A stretch of DNA of 64,000 bases, taken from positions 27,962,001-28,026,000 of the forward strand of contig OZ231128.1 of assembly GCA_965153355.1 (NCBI GenBank), written 5' to 3'. This DNA is from Flaccisagitta enflata. Lineage: Eukaryota > Chaetognatha > Sagittoidea > Aphragmophora. This document shows positions 34,068-47,897 of this stretch, piece by piece; position 1 is the stretch's first letter; each line of letters opens with the position of its first letter. Under the pieces are notes generated by a model that was given only the letters and a program-made list of their open reading frames with translations, had not been told where the DNA came from and ran no database searches. The position numbers were made by a program, and so were the translations under genes.

Positions 34068-34455
34068 AAAACGACTGTTTCGCTTTGGTACTTTCATTAT
34101 GATATTTTGGTCAAAGTCAATGATCTGATTTATTGCATGAGTGTCGGTATACATTTTTCTCTTGAAAGCTTTATTTGTATTTCCGTATTTTACTCCCTTT
34201 CCACAGCTGATGATTGACCTATTTTTCTGTTACTGCAACAGATTGATTATGTATGCTTACAACCGGTGGCTCATCGTTCATTTAAAATTGCAGCGGTCAA
34301 TTCTTTTTTTTTTCTTTTCTTTGAACCCACGTCGGCGACCCGCGGTCAATAAAAGGGTAAGAAAGGTGAAAGACGAGGACTTTCTCCCCAACTCCCATTG
34401 AAAACCGATTTGTCATCATCATCATGGACGTTCGTTCGCTCAACTCGCGCACCAT

Positions 34456-34499
<44 letters not shown>

Positions 34500-34755
34500 A
34501 GTAAATGGTTCATTTCCGAAACGTTAGTTACCTAAGGATCACAAACCGCGTTGTGCCGGTCTTTCTTCTCTTTCACTACTTGCACACGAACTCCTTTCTG
34601 TTAAAGGCGTCCCTTTAAATGCGTCCAAGCATTTCAGTAAGACGCTATATATATGGGTTATGCTTGATTTGCCTAGGACGATAATCATGATTATAAAAGA
34701 TTGTTTCCTCAGATTAAAAACAACATCATTTCACAACACAACAAAAAAATTCAAG
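34068..34755. other. Spacer with (GA)n
   Basis: Holds (GA)n at 34459-34497 and otherwise no recognised feature. Confidence 0.4.
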
Positions 34756-34763
34756 TGTGTGAC

Positions 34764-36047
34764 TAGGACCGGCAGTAGTTAACTTTAACTAGTTAGTTAA
34801 CTAGTTAATTTTTTGAAAATGGTAGTAGTTAACTAGACAAAATCAACTAGTTAAAATAGTTAAAACAAAAAAGGGATTGTTGAATTGATAAGTCCGTTGA
34901 AACACTCATAGCTGTTGAAAATACATTTGTAAGCCTGCTTTTTTGTTCAGTTTAGTGTCTGCAATTACTTTTTTATGTCTGTGCTCTATAAGACAACAGC
35001 TACATGCATCAATTCACAACTGATAATGGTCATGATACAAAAATAACATCCTGATACCGTTTTATGTGCCAATTTGTGGAATCATCACACGCTCAAAGTT
35101 GTTCCATTTTTTGATAATGGCAAGTGACCTAGAATAAGTTGGAATTTGGAAACTCAGGACGCTTTCAATTAGGTCATTAGATTTCTGTCAGCCATTGTGT
35201 TCTATTCTTCCTTTTTGGTTATTCCAATTATTTGGTCCTATCAACAAAACTTATTTCTTCTTCAGACTATCAATGCTCAAGTAAATTTTAAAGACTTTTT
35301 AATCTCATGTAATATTTTACCTTATTGCATATGAATTTATCAATGGCACTAAATTGAGTTTTTATCAGTCAGTATCTGTCATTCTGTCAGCCTGTCTGTC
35401 ACTCCATTGGTCTTTTTCTCAGTTATGTTTCAGTTCTCTATGAATTGTACATAAGACAACTAAGTTTATTGAAGCAGAGGACAGCAGATGTGGGATCATC
35501 TAGAAACAAGTACTCATGATTTTTGAATAATTTGGCTTGTTCATTGATCAATTACCCTTTCAAAATAATAAATGAACTTGTTGTTCAACAACTTCTGTGT
35601 CTTTCATTGGGGCAGAAAAAGCCTTCAATGAAGCAGGACTGAGTTTGTAAAGTGACAGTTTCTCTGTCTAACAAGAGTGTTGATAATCTTTGCTTTCTAA
35701 GAAACTACTTTTCATGGGAAATCTATTCTTTTGCTTCTTGTTTGGCAGTAATGAACTTGATGTTTGACCTGTATTGATTCAAGGTTGATATAATCTTGAA
35801 GCAACCATTATTTGTTATTTGAACTAGTTTTATGACCATTCTGCATCATGCCATAATGATAGACTTCAAAAACATTGCAAGATGGAAAAAACTGACTTGA
35901 TAACTGAGAGATATATAGCTTACCAAAGATGATATGCTTGATATCGATGGGAGCTGGTTTTAACTACTTTAGTAGTTAACTAGGCAAAAAAGTAGTTAGT
36001 TAACTATTAACTAGTTAATTTGAAATCCTTAACTACTGCCGGCCCTA
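34764..36047. mobile_element. hAT-like non-autonomous element, 1284 bp
   Basis: The termini TAGGACCGGCAGTAGTTAA and TTAACTACTGCCGGCCCTA are inverted and flanked by a perfect 8-bp duplication TGTGTGAC (34756-34763 and 36048-36055). Both ends are packed with TAACTAGTTA motifs in subterminal inverted arrays (34782-34860 and 35955-36020). The middle has no frame above about 60 codons, so no transposase. Terminal sequence and duplication length fit the hAT superfamily. Confidence 0.83.
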
Positions 36048-36065
36048 TGTGTGACGAAAAGTTGT

Positions 36066-36190
<125 letters not shown>

Positions 36191-37497
36191 CTCTTTTTTT
36201 TCTAGACAGAAAAGGAAGTCATTATGGAAACATGGAGGCGAGTTTTTCTCAGTTTCAGTAATGCGCACGCGAATATAATCAGGCAAAGTAGTGAAGAAAA
36301 CCAGTGGCACTTGCCTGTGCATGTAAATGTGATTTGTTTACATAATGAAAAATAGATGACAAGAGCGAGCTGACATTAGCATTCAATAACCCTTTTGTGG
36401 CAACCTGGAAAATGTTCAACAAAATAAGAATAACAGCTAATAATAGCGATAGTAATAGTAATAGTAAAAGCTTTTGCAATAGCTGTGACACTTCATGACC
36501 AAAAAACATTGACATCCAAACCATTGTATTAATTGATGCAACACTAAAAATGTGTCTTGCAGATGCACGCAAGCAACAAAAAATTCTCTGGCAACGCTGA
36601 GGTGGATTGCTGAACGCCATTCAAAAAGCCCGCCCACACAAACTCTAGAAAATGAAGAAAATGAAAAATTAAGAAGAAGATAATGGTCTAAACTTCCTCA
36701 ACGAAACAGTTTTTAACGGGAAAGAACAATTTCAGGGAAGAAAAATTGGCAAAACGTACGTTTAAAAATGCAGAAAAATTTTGACTTAACGAAGTGTGCT
36801 TATGTTCATGTTTAAAAGTGTGTACACTATACTTAACGACGGCAATGCAATGGATATTTTGATACCGTAGGCTATGAAAAGACACCAAATGTAAACCTGC
36901 ATGCCCCATAATGACAATTTATTTTCAAATACTGATTCTTTACCGGTCAGTTGTTTGGTAGCTTGGTTTGTTTCTGTATTTTATTACATTCATATCACTC
37001 CAACAGATCACTAAGCAAGATCAATACACTGTGAGACTTTAGTTGCGATTGGTGCACTTGATAGGCCAAATACACTACGTTTTGTGCCTTAAGCCTATAG
37101 GAAAAAGAAACCCATTTGTAACTGCACTACATATTCTTGTTATTGGTATTGTATCAGTCTTGAATGCTAAAGCGTTTGACCACTTTGTAACTACTGTACT
37201 TGATTTGGTGTCTGTGTCTTATCCCTCCAACGTACTGTTTATGTTTTCGATTGTACAGACAAAATTCCAAATGACATCATTTACATACATTTCTGACACA
37301 TGAATGCTGACAATGGATGAAGCAACAGTTTCCTTCACCTTTACCCCCACTTTTGTCATTGTCGTCGTTTTCTTCATAACGGCCCATTGAGCACGTGGAG
37401 CCATAAACGCCGTTGTTGCTCCGATGAGAAGTTGAGACAAATTTCAGTTTGATTTATGGCATCGGAAAAGCGCTCACTCTACCTTGCGCCCTGACTC
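36191..37497. other. No supported gene
   Basis: AT-rich to mixed DNA. Possible minus-strand signals near 37276-37418 were examined and not accepted. No mobile element was recognised. Confidence 0.4.
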
Positions 37498-37672
<175 letters not shown>

Positions 37673-37899
37673 ATTTCTCAGAGCGGACTAAAAGTGACTC
37701 TTGTTCCTAAATGTGGAGTGAGTGGGGAATGACGATACAAGATCATTAGACCTTAGTTGCTTGCGTCGCCATTTTCACAAAACAAACAGACAAGCAGACA
37801 GAATGAAATTTTCAAAATGACCTCGAATTAGCCAACAAATTCTTATAAATACCCTAAAACCTTTATAAGTCTTTAAAACGTTTGAAACACCTTTTAAAC

Positions 37900-37969
37900 A
37901 ACTTTGTGACAGACCGACCGACCGACCAAAAAGTGGCTTATGGAGAGGCGTAGCACGTGACTAAAAACG
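37900..37969 (+). mobile_element. HTE tail fragment
   Basis: (GACC)n, AAAAAGTGGCTTATGGAGAG and CGTAGCACGTGACTAAAAA; the head is missing and the hairpin is weakened. Confidence 0.55.
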
Positions 37970-37998
37970 AAATAAAGCCGCAAAACCTTTTTTTCACG

Positions 37999-38220
37999 AG
38001 TTCAGTTTGGATACAGTGAGGAATATTGTATAAGAGCCTTTGTCCGTCCGTCCGTCCGTCCGTCCGTTGGTCCGTCGGTCCGTGAACACGAGTCGAAAAG
38101 TGTGAAAACGTGCATTTCCGTCCCTGCCTACCCGTCCGCAACTGGTATTGGCCGTGTATCCGGCCTTGTTTTCACGAGTTCTGTCTGGATACAGTGAGGA
38201 ATATTGTTCCACTTGTCATA
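37999..38220. repeat. HTE flanked by duplicated GTGAGGAATATTGT sequence
   Basis: A minus-strand type 3 HTE without its terminal hairpin (38031-38172; TATAAGAGCCTTTGTCCGTC to GTATCCGGCCTTGTT) lies between two copies of a sequence of about 37 bp containing GGATACAGTGAGGAATATTG (37993-38030 and 38174-38210). The right copy continues into TTCCACTTGTCATAGAC. Confidence 0.75.
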
Positions 38221-38566
38221 GACAGAAGATGGTAAATGGCTCATGAAAACTGGAAACTGCTTATTTAGGGCAAGATGCATGATTTATATCCTAGTAAAAA
38301 CTAAGAGAGACTTGGACGAAGCGTCCTCTTGAAGATAGGAGAAGAACGACGGTGATGAAATGTGATGTAATGTCTCAATTCTCAAGTGAGGCTGGAATGG
38401 GATGGAGAAAGTGTCAATTAGGTAGCTAGGTGCCTGTGCTATGAAAATATAATCTCGTACCATAACCTAGTTGGTAAATATTCTGATGAATTTTATTTGA
38501 GCTAACAACGAGCGACTTGCGACTAGCATCTGGTCTGAATCTCAGTGGGCGCGGAAAGAAGTAAGA
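38221..38566. other. No feature seen
   Basis: Unique-looking DNA with no open frame of note. Confidence 0.35.
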
Positions 38567-38892
38567 AAACAAGGCCTACACCGATAAGTTGCGTGCGGGA
38601 CAAAAATAACTTAACATGACCTTAATTGACTTTAAATAACCCAAATGACTTTATTGACAAATTTGACCATATTAACTTAAGTGACTTAAAATAACTAAAT
38701 ATGACTTTAAATGACTTAAAATGACTTAGAATGCCTTAGAATGAGTTAGAATGAATACAAATGACCTAAAAGAACCTAAGATGACTTAAAGTGATAAAAG
38801 TGTATGGACTGACGGACAGACGGACCGACAGACAGACGGACCGACGGACGGACCAAGTGGGTTTTAGTGTCGCGTGCGCGCGACTGAAAAAA
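38567..38892 (+). mobile_element. HTE, type B
   Basis: Head AACAAGGCCTACACCGATAAG, subterminal AAGTTGCGTGCGGGAC, TGACTTAAAA decamers (38605-38790), (GACGGACC)n, tail AAGTGGGTTTTAGTGTCGCG and TGCGCGCGACTGAAAA. Confidence 0.8.
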
Positions 38893-39117
38893 CGCGTGAT
38901 TTATATGCTGCATCTTGAGAAGGGAAAAAGAAAATTCTCATAAATGAGGTATGAAACGAGTTTCCAACGGCAGGTGCGACAATTATTTTTCGCCACTAAC
39001 GCGTTTGTGTGTCGCAGAGACAACCTGAGAAACGTTTTTAAGCGTTTCGAGTTCATTCATCATTTTTTCTCCGGGAATAAGTAACAACTTTTCTTTCTCC
39101 CGCACAGAAAAAGGAAT

Positions 39118-39160
<43 letters not shown>

Positions 39161-39313
39161 CAGGGACAGAGACAGAGAAAGAGACAGAGATATGCCTCAA
39201 GGCTGGGATAAGGGCCTCAAGGCTGAGATATGGGCCTAAAGGTGGGAGGGGGGGTACAATGGAGAAGAAGAAGAAGAAGAAGAAGAAGAAGAAGAAGAAA
39301 AAGAAAAAGAAGA

Positions 39314-39390
<77 letters not shown>
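39118..39390. repeat. Purine microsatellites around an FBA fragment
   Basis: (GA)n at 39120-39158, then GCCTCAAGGCTGGGATAAGG-type FBA units at 39190-39245, then (GAA)n at 39263-39318 and (GA)n to 39390. The FBA fragment and its GTACAATGGAGAAGAAG junction duplicate 39975-40060 of the next element. Confidence 0.8.
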
Positions 39391-39651
39391 GGGAGGGAAC
39401 AAAATATAGGAGTGGCTTATGGGTGCAACAATTGTTTCTTCAGTTCTGATTTATTGCGGTGTCAAAAATTTGCCAAACTATGACCACCAAAATTGTAAAG
39501 CTTGTGAGATCAGTTTTGAACAACTGTCTTCTTTTTTTTTTTTTGACCACGGTTGACTCTAACTATTCACTGATATCCAAAAGACATTGTGACTTTCCAA
39601 ATCCTTTCACAATTCACTGGCTCATATCATAGAAATAAAGATAAAAATTAT
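39391..39651. other. No feature seen
   Basis: AT-rich spacer. Confidence 0.3.
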
Positions 39652-40174
39652 CGCAAAAGCGTTAGGTGATCAGCGGTACCCATGCCTTGCTTAGGTAGGT
39701 TATGATTTTAATTGATGGTGGGAGAAGGGCAGCGGCCCCAAAAGGGTTGATGACCTATGCTTTCACACAGGGAAATTTTCTCCTTCATCTTTTCCTTCTC
39801 CTTTGTCCCCCCTTCCCCAACCTCCAGGCCCATATCTCAGCCTCGAGGCCCATATCCCAGTGTTGAGGCATAAATCCCTTGATGCTAGGATTTGGGCCTC
39901 AACAATGGGATTTGGGCCTTAAGATGGGATTTGGGCCTTGAGGTTGGGATTTGGGCCTCAAGACTGGGATTTGGCCCTCAAGGCTGGGATATGGGCCTCA
40001 AGGCTGAGATATGGGCCTGGAGGTGGGAGGGGGGGTACAAAGGAGAAGAAGAAGAAGAAGAAGAAGAAGAAGAAGAAGAAGAAGAAGAAGAAGAAGAAGA
40101 AGAAGAAGAAGAAGAGGAAGAGAAAATTCCCTGTGTAAAAGCATAGGTCATCGACTCCTTTGGGGTCGCTGCCC
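39652..40174. mobile_element. FBA foldback element with (GAA)n
   Basis: Left outer end GTTAGGTGATCAGCGGTACC and inner GGGCAGCGGCCCCAAAAGG; array GGCCTCAAGGCTGGGATTTG (39885-40025); (GAA)n at 40044-40120; right end AAAGCATAGGTCATCGACTC, then GGGGTCGCTGCCC. It uses the TATGCTTTCACACAGGG end variant instead of TGTAGAACACAGGGGG. Confidence 0.85.
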
Positions 40175-40221
40175 GAAATAGGATGAATGGAGAGAAAAGC
40201 AGCGTTTGACTAACTAAATGA

Positions 40222-40734
40222 AAATAAGGCTGGACATTGGACAACAGCACCCCAGTCGCAGTTGGTTGGGCAAGGGAAAGAATCGCTTGCAATCCAAACG
40301 GACGTAGGGACGGACTGACGGACCCACGGACGAACCGATGGACCGGAACGGTATGCTGTACAGTACGTTGATTGCTCCGCCTGATTTCGCTGAATCGTCC
40401 CTGTGCGACCTCATCATAATGTGACACTTCACATTTTATTTCAAACAAGCATAAGCGCAGCTTTCTAGCTGGATGGGAACCTTGATTTGAAGTTATCAAA
40501 GAAAATATTAGGAAAATCTTAAGGGGTTTCTTAAGGGAATTCTTTCCCATTAGTTTCTATGTAAACTTTAAATGGGCCCTAAAAAAGGTTCCCATCAATC
40601 TAGAAAGTTGGGCATGGGCTCATTTGAAAGAAAATCATTAGTGTCACACTATGAAGAGGTCGCATGAGGACATTTTAGCAAAGTCAGGCGGAGCAACCAA
40701 CGTACTGTACAGTTGCGTGTCCGCGGCTAAAAAG
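40222..40734 (+). mobile_element. HTE interrupted by a TIR element
   Basis: The HTE head (AAATAAGGCTGGACATTGG, CAGTCGCAGTTGGTTGGGC) and GACGGACC tract reach 40363; the HTE resumes at 40714 with TTGCGTGTCCGCGGCTAAAAA. The gap is the TIR element described next. Confidence 0.75.
40364..40705. mobile_element. 342-bp foldback MITE with 8-bp target duplication
   Basis: Termini TACGTTGATTGCTCCGCCTG and CAGGCGGAGCAACCAACGTA are inverted, and the inverted match continues for about 130 bp on each side (TGTGACACT/AGTGTCACA, GATGGGAACC/GGTTCCCATC). Exact flanking 8-mers CTGTACAG lie at 40356-40363 and 40706-40713. There is no coding capacity. The superfamily is undecided; 8-bp duplications occur in hAT and some others. 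Confidence 0.85.
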
Positions 40735-40985
40735 AGAAGCGACCCAAAAAAATTCCTGATTTCGAACTGATATGACTTTCATACGCAGAAATGCTGTCGA
40801 AACCAGCAATAAAAGTGCACACACAGACGGACCGATGCACCGATAAGAGTTGCGTGTTTCAGATAGTGAAGATTTTTTTTTTTTTGAATTAGCCGAACCT
40901 TGGATTCCTCTAGAGTTGTCAAGATTTTTTCTGTCTTCTTTGTGAGTTTTTTTCTGATATCTCTCGTATTAAGAAAAGATAGGCG

Positions 40986-41045
<60 letters not shown>

Positions 41046-41280
41046 AATTAAAAAAGAAAGAAAGATAGATAAAAAGAAAGGAATGAAAAAAAAAGAGAAA
41101 AAAGAAATAAAGAAAGCATCTAGGGTTCTAGCGCAAGGAGAGAAAACGAGAGTCACGTATGCGAGTAGGAGGGGTGGCGACGTGACGGCTAAGATGGCAA
41201 AGGCAAAGAGGAAGAAAGGGAAAGAAGGCGCAGAAGAAATCTGTTGTTGGAAATGGGAATGCGTCTCTTAATGGCCATGT
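40735..41280. other. Spacer with (GA)n
   Basis: (GA)n at 40989-41042 followed by an A/G-rich tail; ACAGACGGACCGATGCACCG near 40823 may be an HTE crumb. Open frames over the GA array are artefacts. Confidence 0.45.
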
Positions 41281-42017
41281 GCAACATCACTAATAGCAAA
41301 CTCAGGGGTTCTGTTATGAGGATCGAGGCGGTGGGTGAGGGGTGGGGGTTGGGTGATTCACATGGCAAAAGTTGGTAATTTCTTTTCACCCTCTCTCCCT
41401 AATATCCAAAATCGATTATCTTATGTTTCTTAGCAAATTGTTTTGGAGGAGCTAATTGGTATAATTTCTTTTAGAATTGTTAATCGGCCTTTTAGTAAGC
41501 TCTTTCATATGTTCATATGTTCAGACTTTTTAGTCTATTCTTAGAAGCAAAATAATTTACTAAAACCAAAAAATATCCTTTTGTAACAAAACTATACAGT
41601 ATGTTGCTGATTTTTGGGATTTCTGTGGGAACTTCAGACCAAAACAATAACGGAAGGTGAAGAAATTTTGAAAAAAAAAAGAAAATCATCATCTTTTTAA
41701 TTTTTGCTTCTCCACATTAAGTAAGTAGGGTGAAGGGATACTCCCAAATTTTGCTATATGAAGCATACAAGGGTGGGGGGAGCCAAGACGCCCGCTACCG
41801 CCATAAGTGTGGGGGTGAGGAACCGGGTTCGAGCGCTAGTAGTGGCTGAAAAGGGAAGGGAGAGGCAATGAGGATGAACTCTTGGCACACTGTTTGGAAA
41901 AGTATAACGACGCTGATTATAGTATAGTCATCGCGACTAAAAAGGAAAGGATAAGAAGATGAAAGATTAATGATGAAAGATCAAAAGAAAGTCAAAATGT
42001 TATGCTAAATAAAAGCA
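41281..42017. other. Spacer, possible SINE-like fragment
   Basis: GAACCGGGTTCGAGCGCTAG near 41820 resembles a weak Pol III B box but fails at its last two bases. CATCGCGACTAAAAAGG at 41932 looks like an HTE end. No delimited element. Confidence 0.25.
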
Positions 42018-42380
42018 AAACAAGCCCGACCGGGCAGCAATGCGTCCGGGCTGTGTCTCAGCGTGTATTGATCATGTGACATATGTATGGAGACTGGAGA
42101 GACAGATGGACGAACAGACGGGTGAAAAAACTCTCAAAACATGTAGGTTGATCATTTGTTTCAGTGTAGGATTTGTTTCAGTGTAGGATCTCACTGTGGT
42201 CAAAAACAGCAAAGAAACGCGGTTTTTGCACAGGCGTAACGGACGGACGGACGGACGGACGGACGGACGGACGGACGGACAGATGGACCAACGGACGGAC
42301 GGACCGACAGACAGACGGACCGACGGACGGACGGACAGACCCTCTTATAGAGATGCGTTCCTGACGGACGCATCTAAAAA
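42018..42380 (+). mobile_element. HTE, type C
   Basis: Head AACAAGCCCGACCGGGC, subterminal CAATGCGTCCGGG, GTGTATTGATCATGTGACAT, a duplicated TTTGTTTCAGTGTAGGAT, (GGAC)n at 42240-42340, tail CCCTCTTATAGAG, hairpin AGATGCGTTCCTGACGGACG with CATCTAAAAA. The stem AGATGCGT/ACGCATCT replaces AGTCGCGT/ACGCGACT, and the head carries the matching ATGCGTCC. Confidence 0.85.
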
Positions 42381-42500
42381 GATGAAACTCGAAGAGGGGT
42401 GAAAATGAAAACAAGGCCTTCGTCAGAAGTGGGAGGCAACGTAACATGATGTGCCAGTATAAACAAGGTAGAGCGGCCATTCAAATTAAATCATATTTTG

Positions 42501-42806
42501 AACAAGCCCGACCGGGCAAAGATGCGTCCGGTCTGTGTCTCTGCGTGTATTGATCATGTGACATATACGGAGAGACAGATGGACGAACAGACGGGTGAAA
42601 CGACTGAGTAATAGAGGAGGCTCTCAAAACATGTTGGTTGATCATTTGTTTCAGTGTAGGATCTCATCGTGGCCAAAAACAGCCGAGAAACGCGCTTTTT
42701 GCACAGGCGTAATGGACCGACTGACGGACGGACGGACCGACCGACGGACGGACGGACGGACGGACGGACAAACCCTCTTATAGAGATTCTAGGACGCATC
42801 TAAAAA
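42501..42806 (+). mobile_element. HTE, type C, second copy
   Basis: Close relative of the preceding copy: AACAAGCCCGACCGGGC, AAGATGCGTCCGGT, GAAACGCGCTTTTTGCACAG, (GGAC)n, TCTTATAGAGATTCTAGGAC and GCATCTAAAAA. The left hairpin arm has been lost and the right arm GGACGCATCT is intact. Confidence 0.85.
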
Positions 42807-42897
42807 GAAAAACAAGAAGTGGTCAAAGTGGTCAAAGTTAAGAAATTAAGATGTCATGTAGTGGATTTTAGAAAAAGAATCTTCCCCCTCCCCTTTG

Positions 42898-43170
42898 AAA
42901 CAAGGCCGGATACACGGCTACCCCAGTCGCGTGCGGGAGGACAGGGGCCATATTTGAAGTCAGTGGAGCATTTGGGCAGAAGTGGTATAGCCAAACACCC
43001 CATAAACGCCGATAAAGTAAAGTGTGACGGATGGACGGACGGACGGACGGACGGACGGACGGACGGACGGACGGACGGACGGACGGACGGACGGACGGAC
43101 AGACGGACGGACGGACGGACGGACGGACCGACAAAGCGGGGTGTAGAGTCGCGTAGCACGCGAATAAAAA
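42898..43170 (+). mobile_element. HTE, type 1, with long (GGAC)n
   Basis: Head AACAAGGCCGGATACACGGC, AGTCGCGTGCGGGAGGAC, middle TTTGAAGTCAGTGGAGC, uninterrupted (GGAC)n of about 25 units at 43026-43125, tail AAAGCGGGGTGTAGAG, hairpin AGTCGCGTAGCACGCGAAT. Confidence 0.88.
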
Positions 43171-43348
43171 GTCACGAGTCCAAACTCTCTTGAGTCCAGA
43201 CTCAAGACTAATGATAAGTCACGAGTCTATTTTGGCAACTGAGTAATATTTCAGCTCCTAGGCTCTAACCTAAAGACTGAACAAGACTCGAAACATTCTG
43301 AAGCTCTGATAGGCAATTCTAATTTCGTGTGTGTGTGTGTGTGTGTGT

Positions 43349-44392
<1,044 letters not shown>

Positions 44393-45249
44393 TTTGCTTT
44401 TGTGTGTGCGGGGGGCGGGAGCTGTTGCAAATTTATTGTTGTGGGAAAACATGGAAATGTGTATGCATGGCAACAGACCATGATGAAGAATAAATCATTA
44501 TCTACACTCCTAGTGCATCAGCAAAAACTGGTTTCACTGCAAGAGCTTAGGATTAGGGTACTACCCTCTATTTCCACAATTTTTTAGGTCAAGCGTTTTT
44601 TAAATTTTGAAGCAGAAGAAAAGACAGAAAATAATTGTTGACGGTTTCCTCGGTAAGCTCTTTTTGCGCTCTTTTTCTTCATTTTTTTCGGCAGACTTTT
44701 CTATGTATAGTTTTCTTAAAATCTCATGGAAGAGCTATGTTTACCAGAAAAGTTGAGGCGCAGAATGCCATGGAAACCACCGGCCAAAACTATCTCCAAT
44801 GATCACTCCCCTTTATATGTTTTTCCATTGAGCTCACCCTCATTATCTCAACTCTCAAGTCTAGACGAGATCTACTGAATTTATGTGTGTGCGTGCTACA
44901 TGAGTGGATGTTGATGTGTGTTCCTACGAACACGTGCGTCTGCGAAATTGATTAATTCCTATTAAGGTTTTTTTTTTCGATCCGCGCGTGTTGCTCATTA
45001 AGATATAATCTAATTGCAGTGAAATTAGAGTCGTATTTTGAGGGAAATTTCGTCTGCGCCATTGAGAAAGCTGGGAAGAGCTCCAAGGAGGTCGTTGAAG
45101 CTTCCTTTTCACTCAATACACGCTGACGACCTTCCGTAATAAATTGTCTCCTTTAATTCAATTAGTAAATTTTCAAGTGAAGAGAAGGAAACTCGAAACT
45201 GCTTCACCCGTCCTCACGAATTTTTCCAATTCCATTTTGGCTTTCACTA
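44393..45249. other. No feature seen
   Basis: Mixed DNA without a supported gene or repeat. Confidence 0.35.
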
Positions 45250-46726
<1,477 letters not shown>

Positions 46727-46801
46727 TATCTTTCTGTCATCTATCTTTCTGTCATCTATCTTTCTGTCATCTATCTTTCTGTCATTTATCTTTCCTTTGA
46801 A
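46727..46801. repeat. 15-bp tandem repeat, five units
   Basis: TGTCATCTATCTTTC repeated, with the last unit TGTCATTTATCTTTC. Confidence 0.9.
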
Positions 46802-47440
46802 ATATCTGTTACGTGCCCGGGGCAGTAGATTCTTTCAAATGAAACTCTGATGATTTGATAGTTTTAATTTTTTTTCTACTTTATTTTTGTCCTAGCCTTC
46901 GTTTCGTTCTTGTTTTGTTTTGTTCGTTTTTCTTTTATCAATTTTTTGCGACTTTTTTTTTTTTTTTTGTAAAATTAACTTTAATAGACTCATAGGACAT
47001 AGTGATATTATCAAGAGATTTGATTACTGGCTACTGTCCCTGCCCCCCACCTCCCACCCCAATGAATAAAGCAGGAAAGAAGCTGAATAAAGGCTGGAAA
47101 AAAGGAACAAAAAAGGCAAACAAAAGGATGGTAAAAGTGGGGCGGGAATTACTTTGTTAAACCAATGATCCCAATAAAACCGTTTTTATGAGCGGGATGG
47201 CAATTCAGAGATGAAAAGGAAATCCCTCACCAATTATGCTACCGCTGTTGCAACCCCCTCAAAGAAAAAAAAAAAGAAAAAAAAAAAAGAAAAAGAAAGA
47301 TGGAGAAAACGGCGAGTTTCATAGGGGTATGAGCGTCAGTTTGCTGAAGGACGGGATATAGTCTTTTTGGCGACAGTCTGATGGAAAACAGCGATGAACT
47401 TGGACACCAACGCTTCAAAAAGTTGATTAACAAAAAAATG
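46802..47440. other. No feature seen
   Basis: AT-rich spacer with A-runs near 47268-47300. Confidence 0.35.
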
Positions 47441-47442
47441 GC

Positions 47443-47491
<49 letters not shown>

Positions 47492-47505
47492 GCTGTTGCT
47501 GTTGC

Positions 47506-47578
<73 letters not shown>
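47441..47578. repeat. (TGT)n microsatellite
   Basis: About 45 TTG units with a GCTGTTGCTGTTGC break near 47490. Confidence 0.95.
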
Positions 47579-47897
47579 AATATTACTTTTTTTCAAAGAG
47601 ATATGGAAGCCTCAGGCTCATATGTGATACAACCACATAAGCGGTGTCCTGTCTGCCAGATGGCAATAACTTCAATCGAGCAATCTAACGAATCATCTTT
47701 CAAAAAATTCTTCCCTTTTAGAAATGGTTTCCAAGCAAACAAAAATCTATGTAGACAATATTTTGATCATACCGTGTTCAAATTTATTTTCAAAAGTTTG
47801 ATTTACTACGTTGGTTCAGATCAATCACAAGCAGAGACCATCCTATATGGTTTAATTTGACTCATACAATTAGTTTTTGGCTCGTTTAGGGTTTAAC

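Noticed and set aside
37276-37418. Apparent WAP-like Cys-rich minus exon
   Set aside because: On careful recount one T had been dropped. The true frame loses the CC-x3-C-x3-C spacing and ends at an earlier TAA.
41765-41945. Possible tRNA-derived SINE with GGTTCGAGCGC
   Set aside because: The B box fails at two conserved positions and no A box was found at the right distance.
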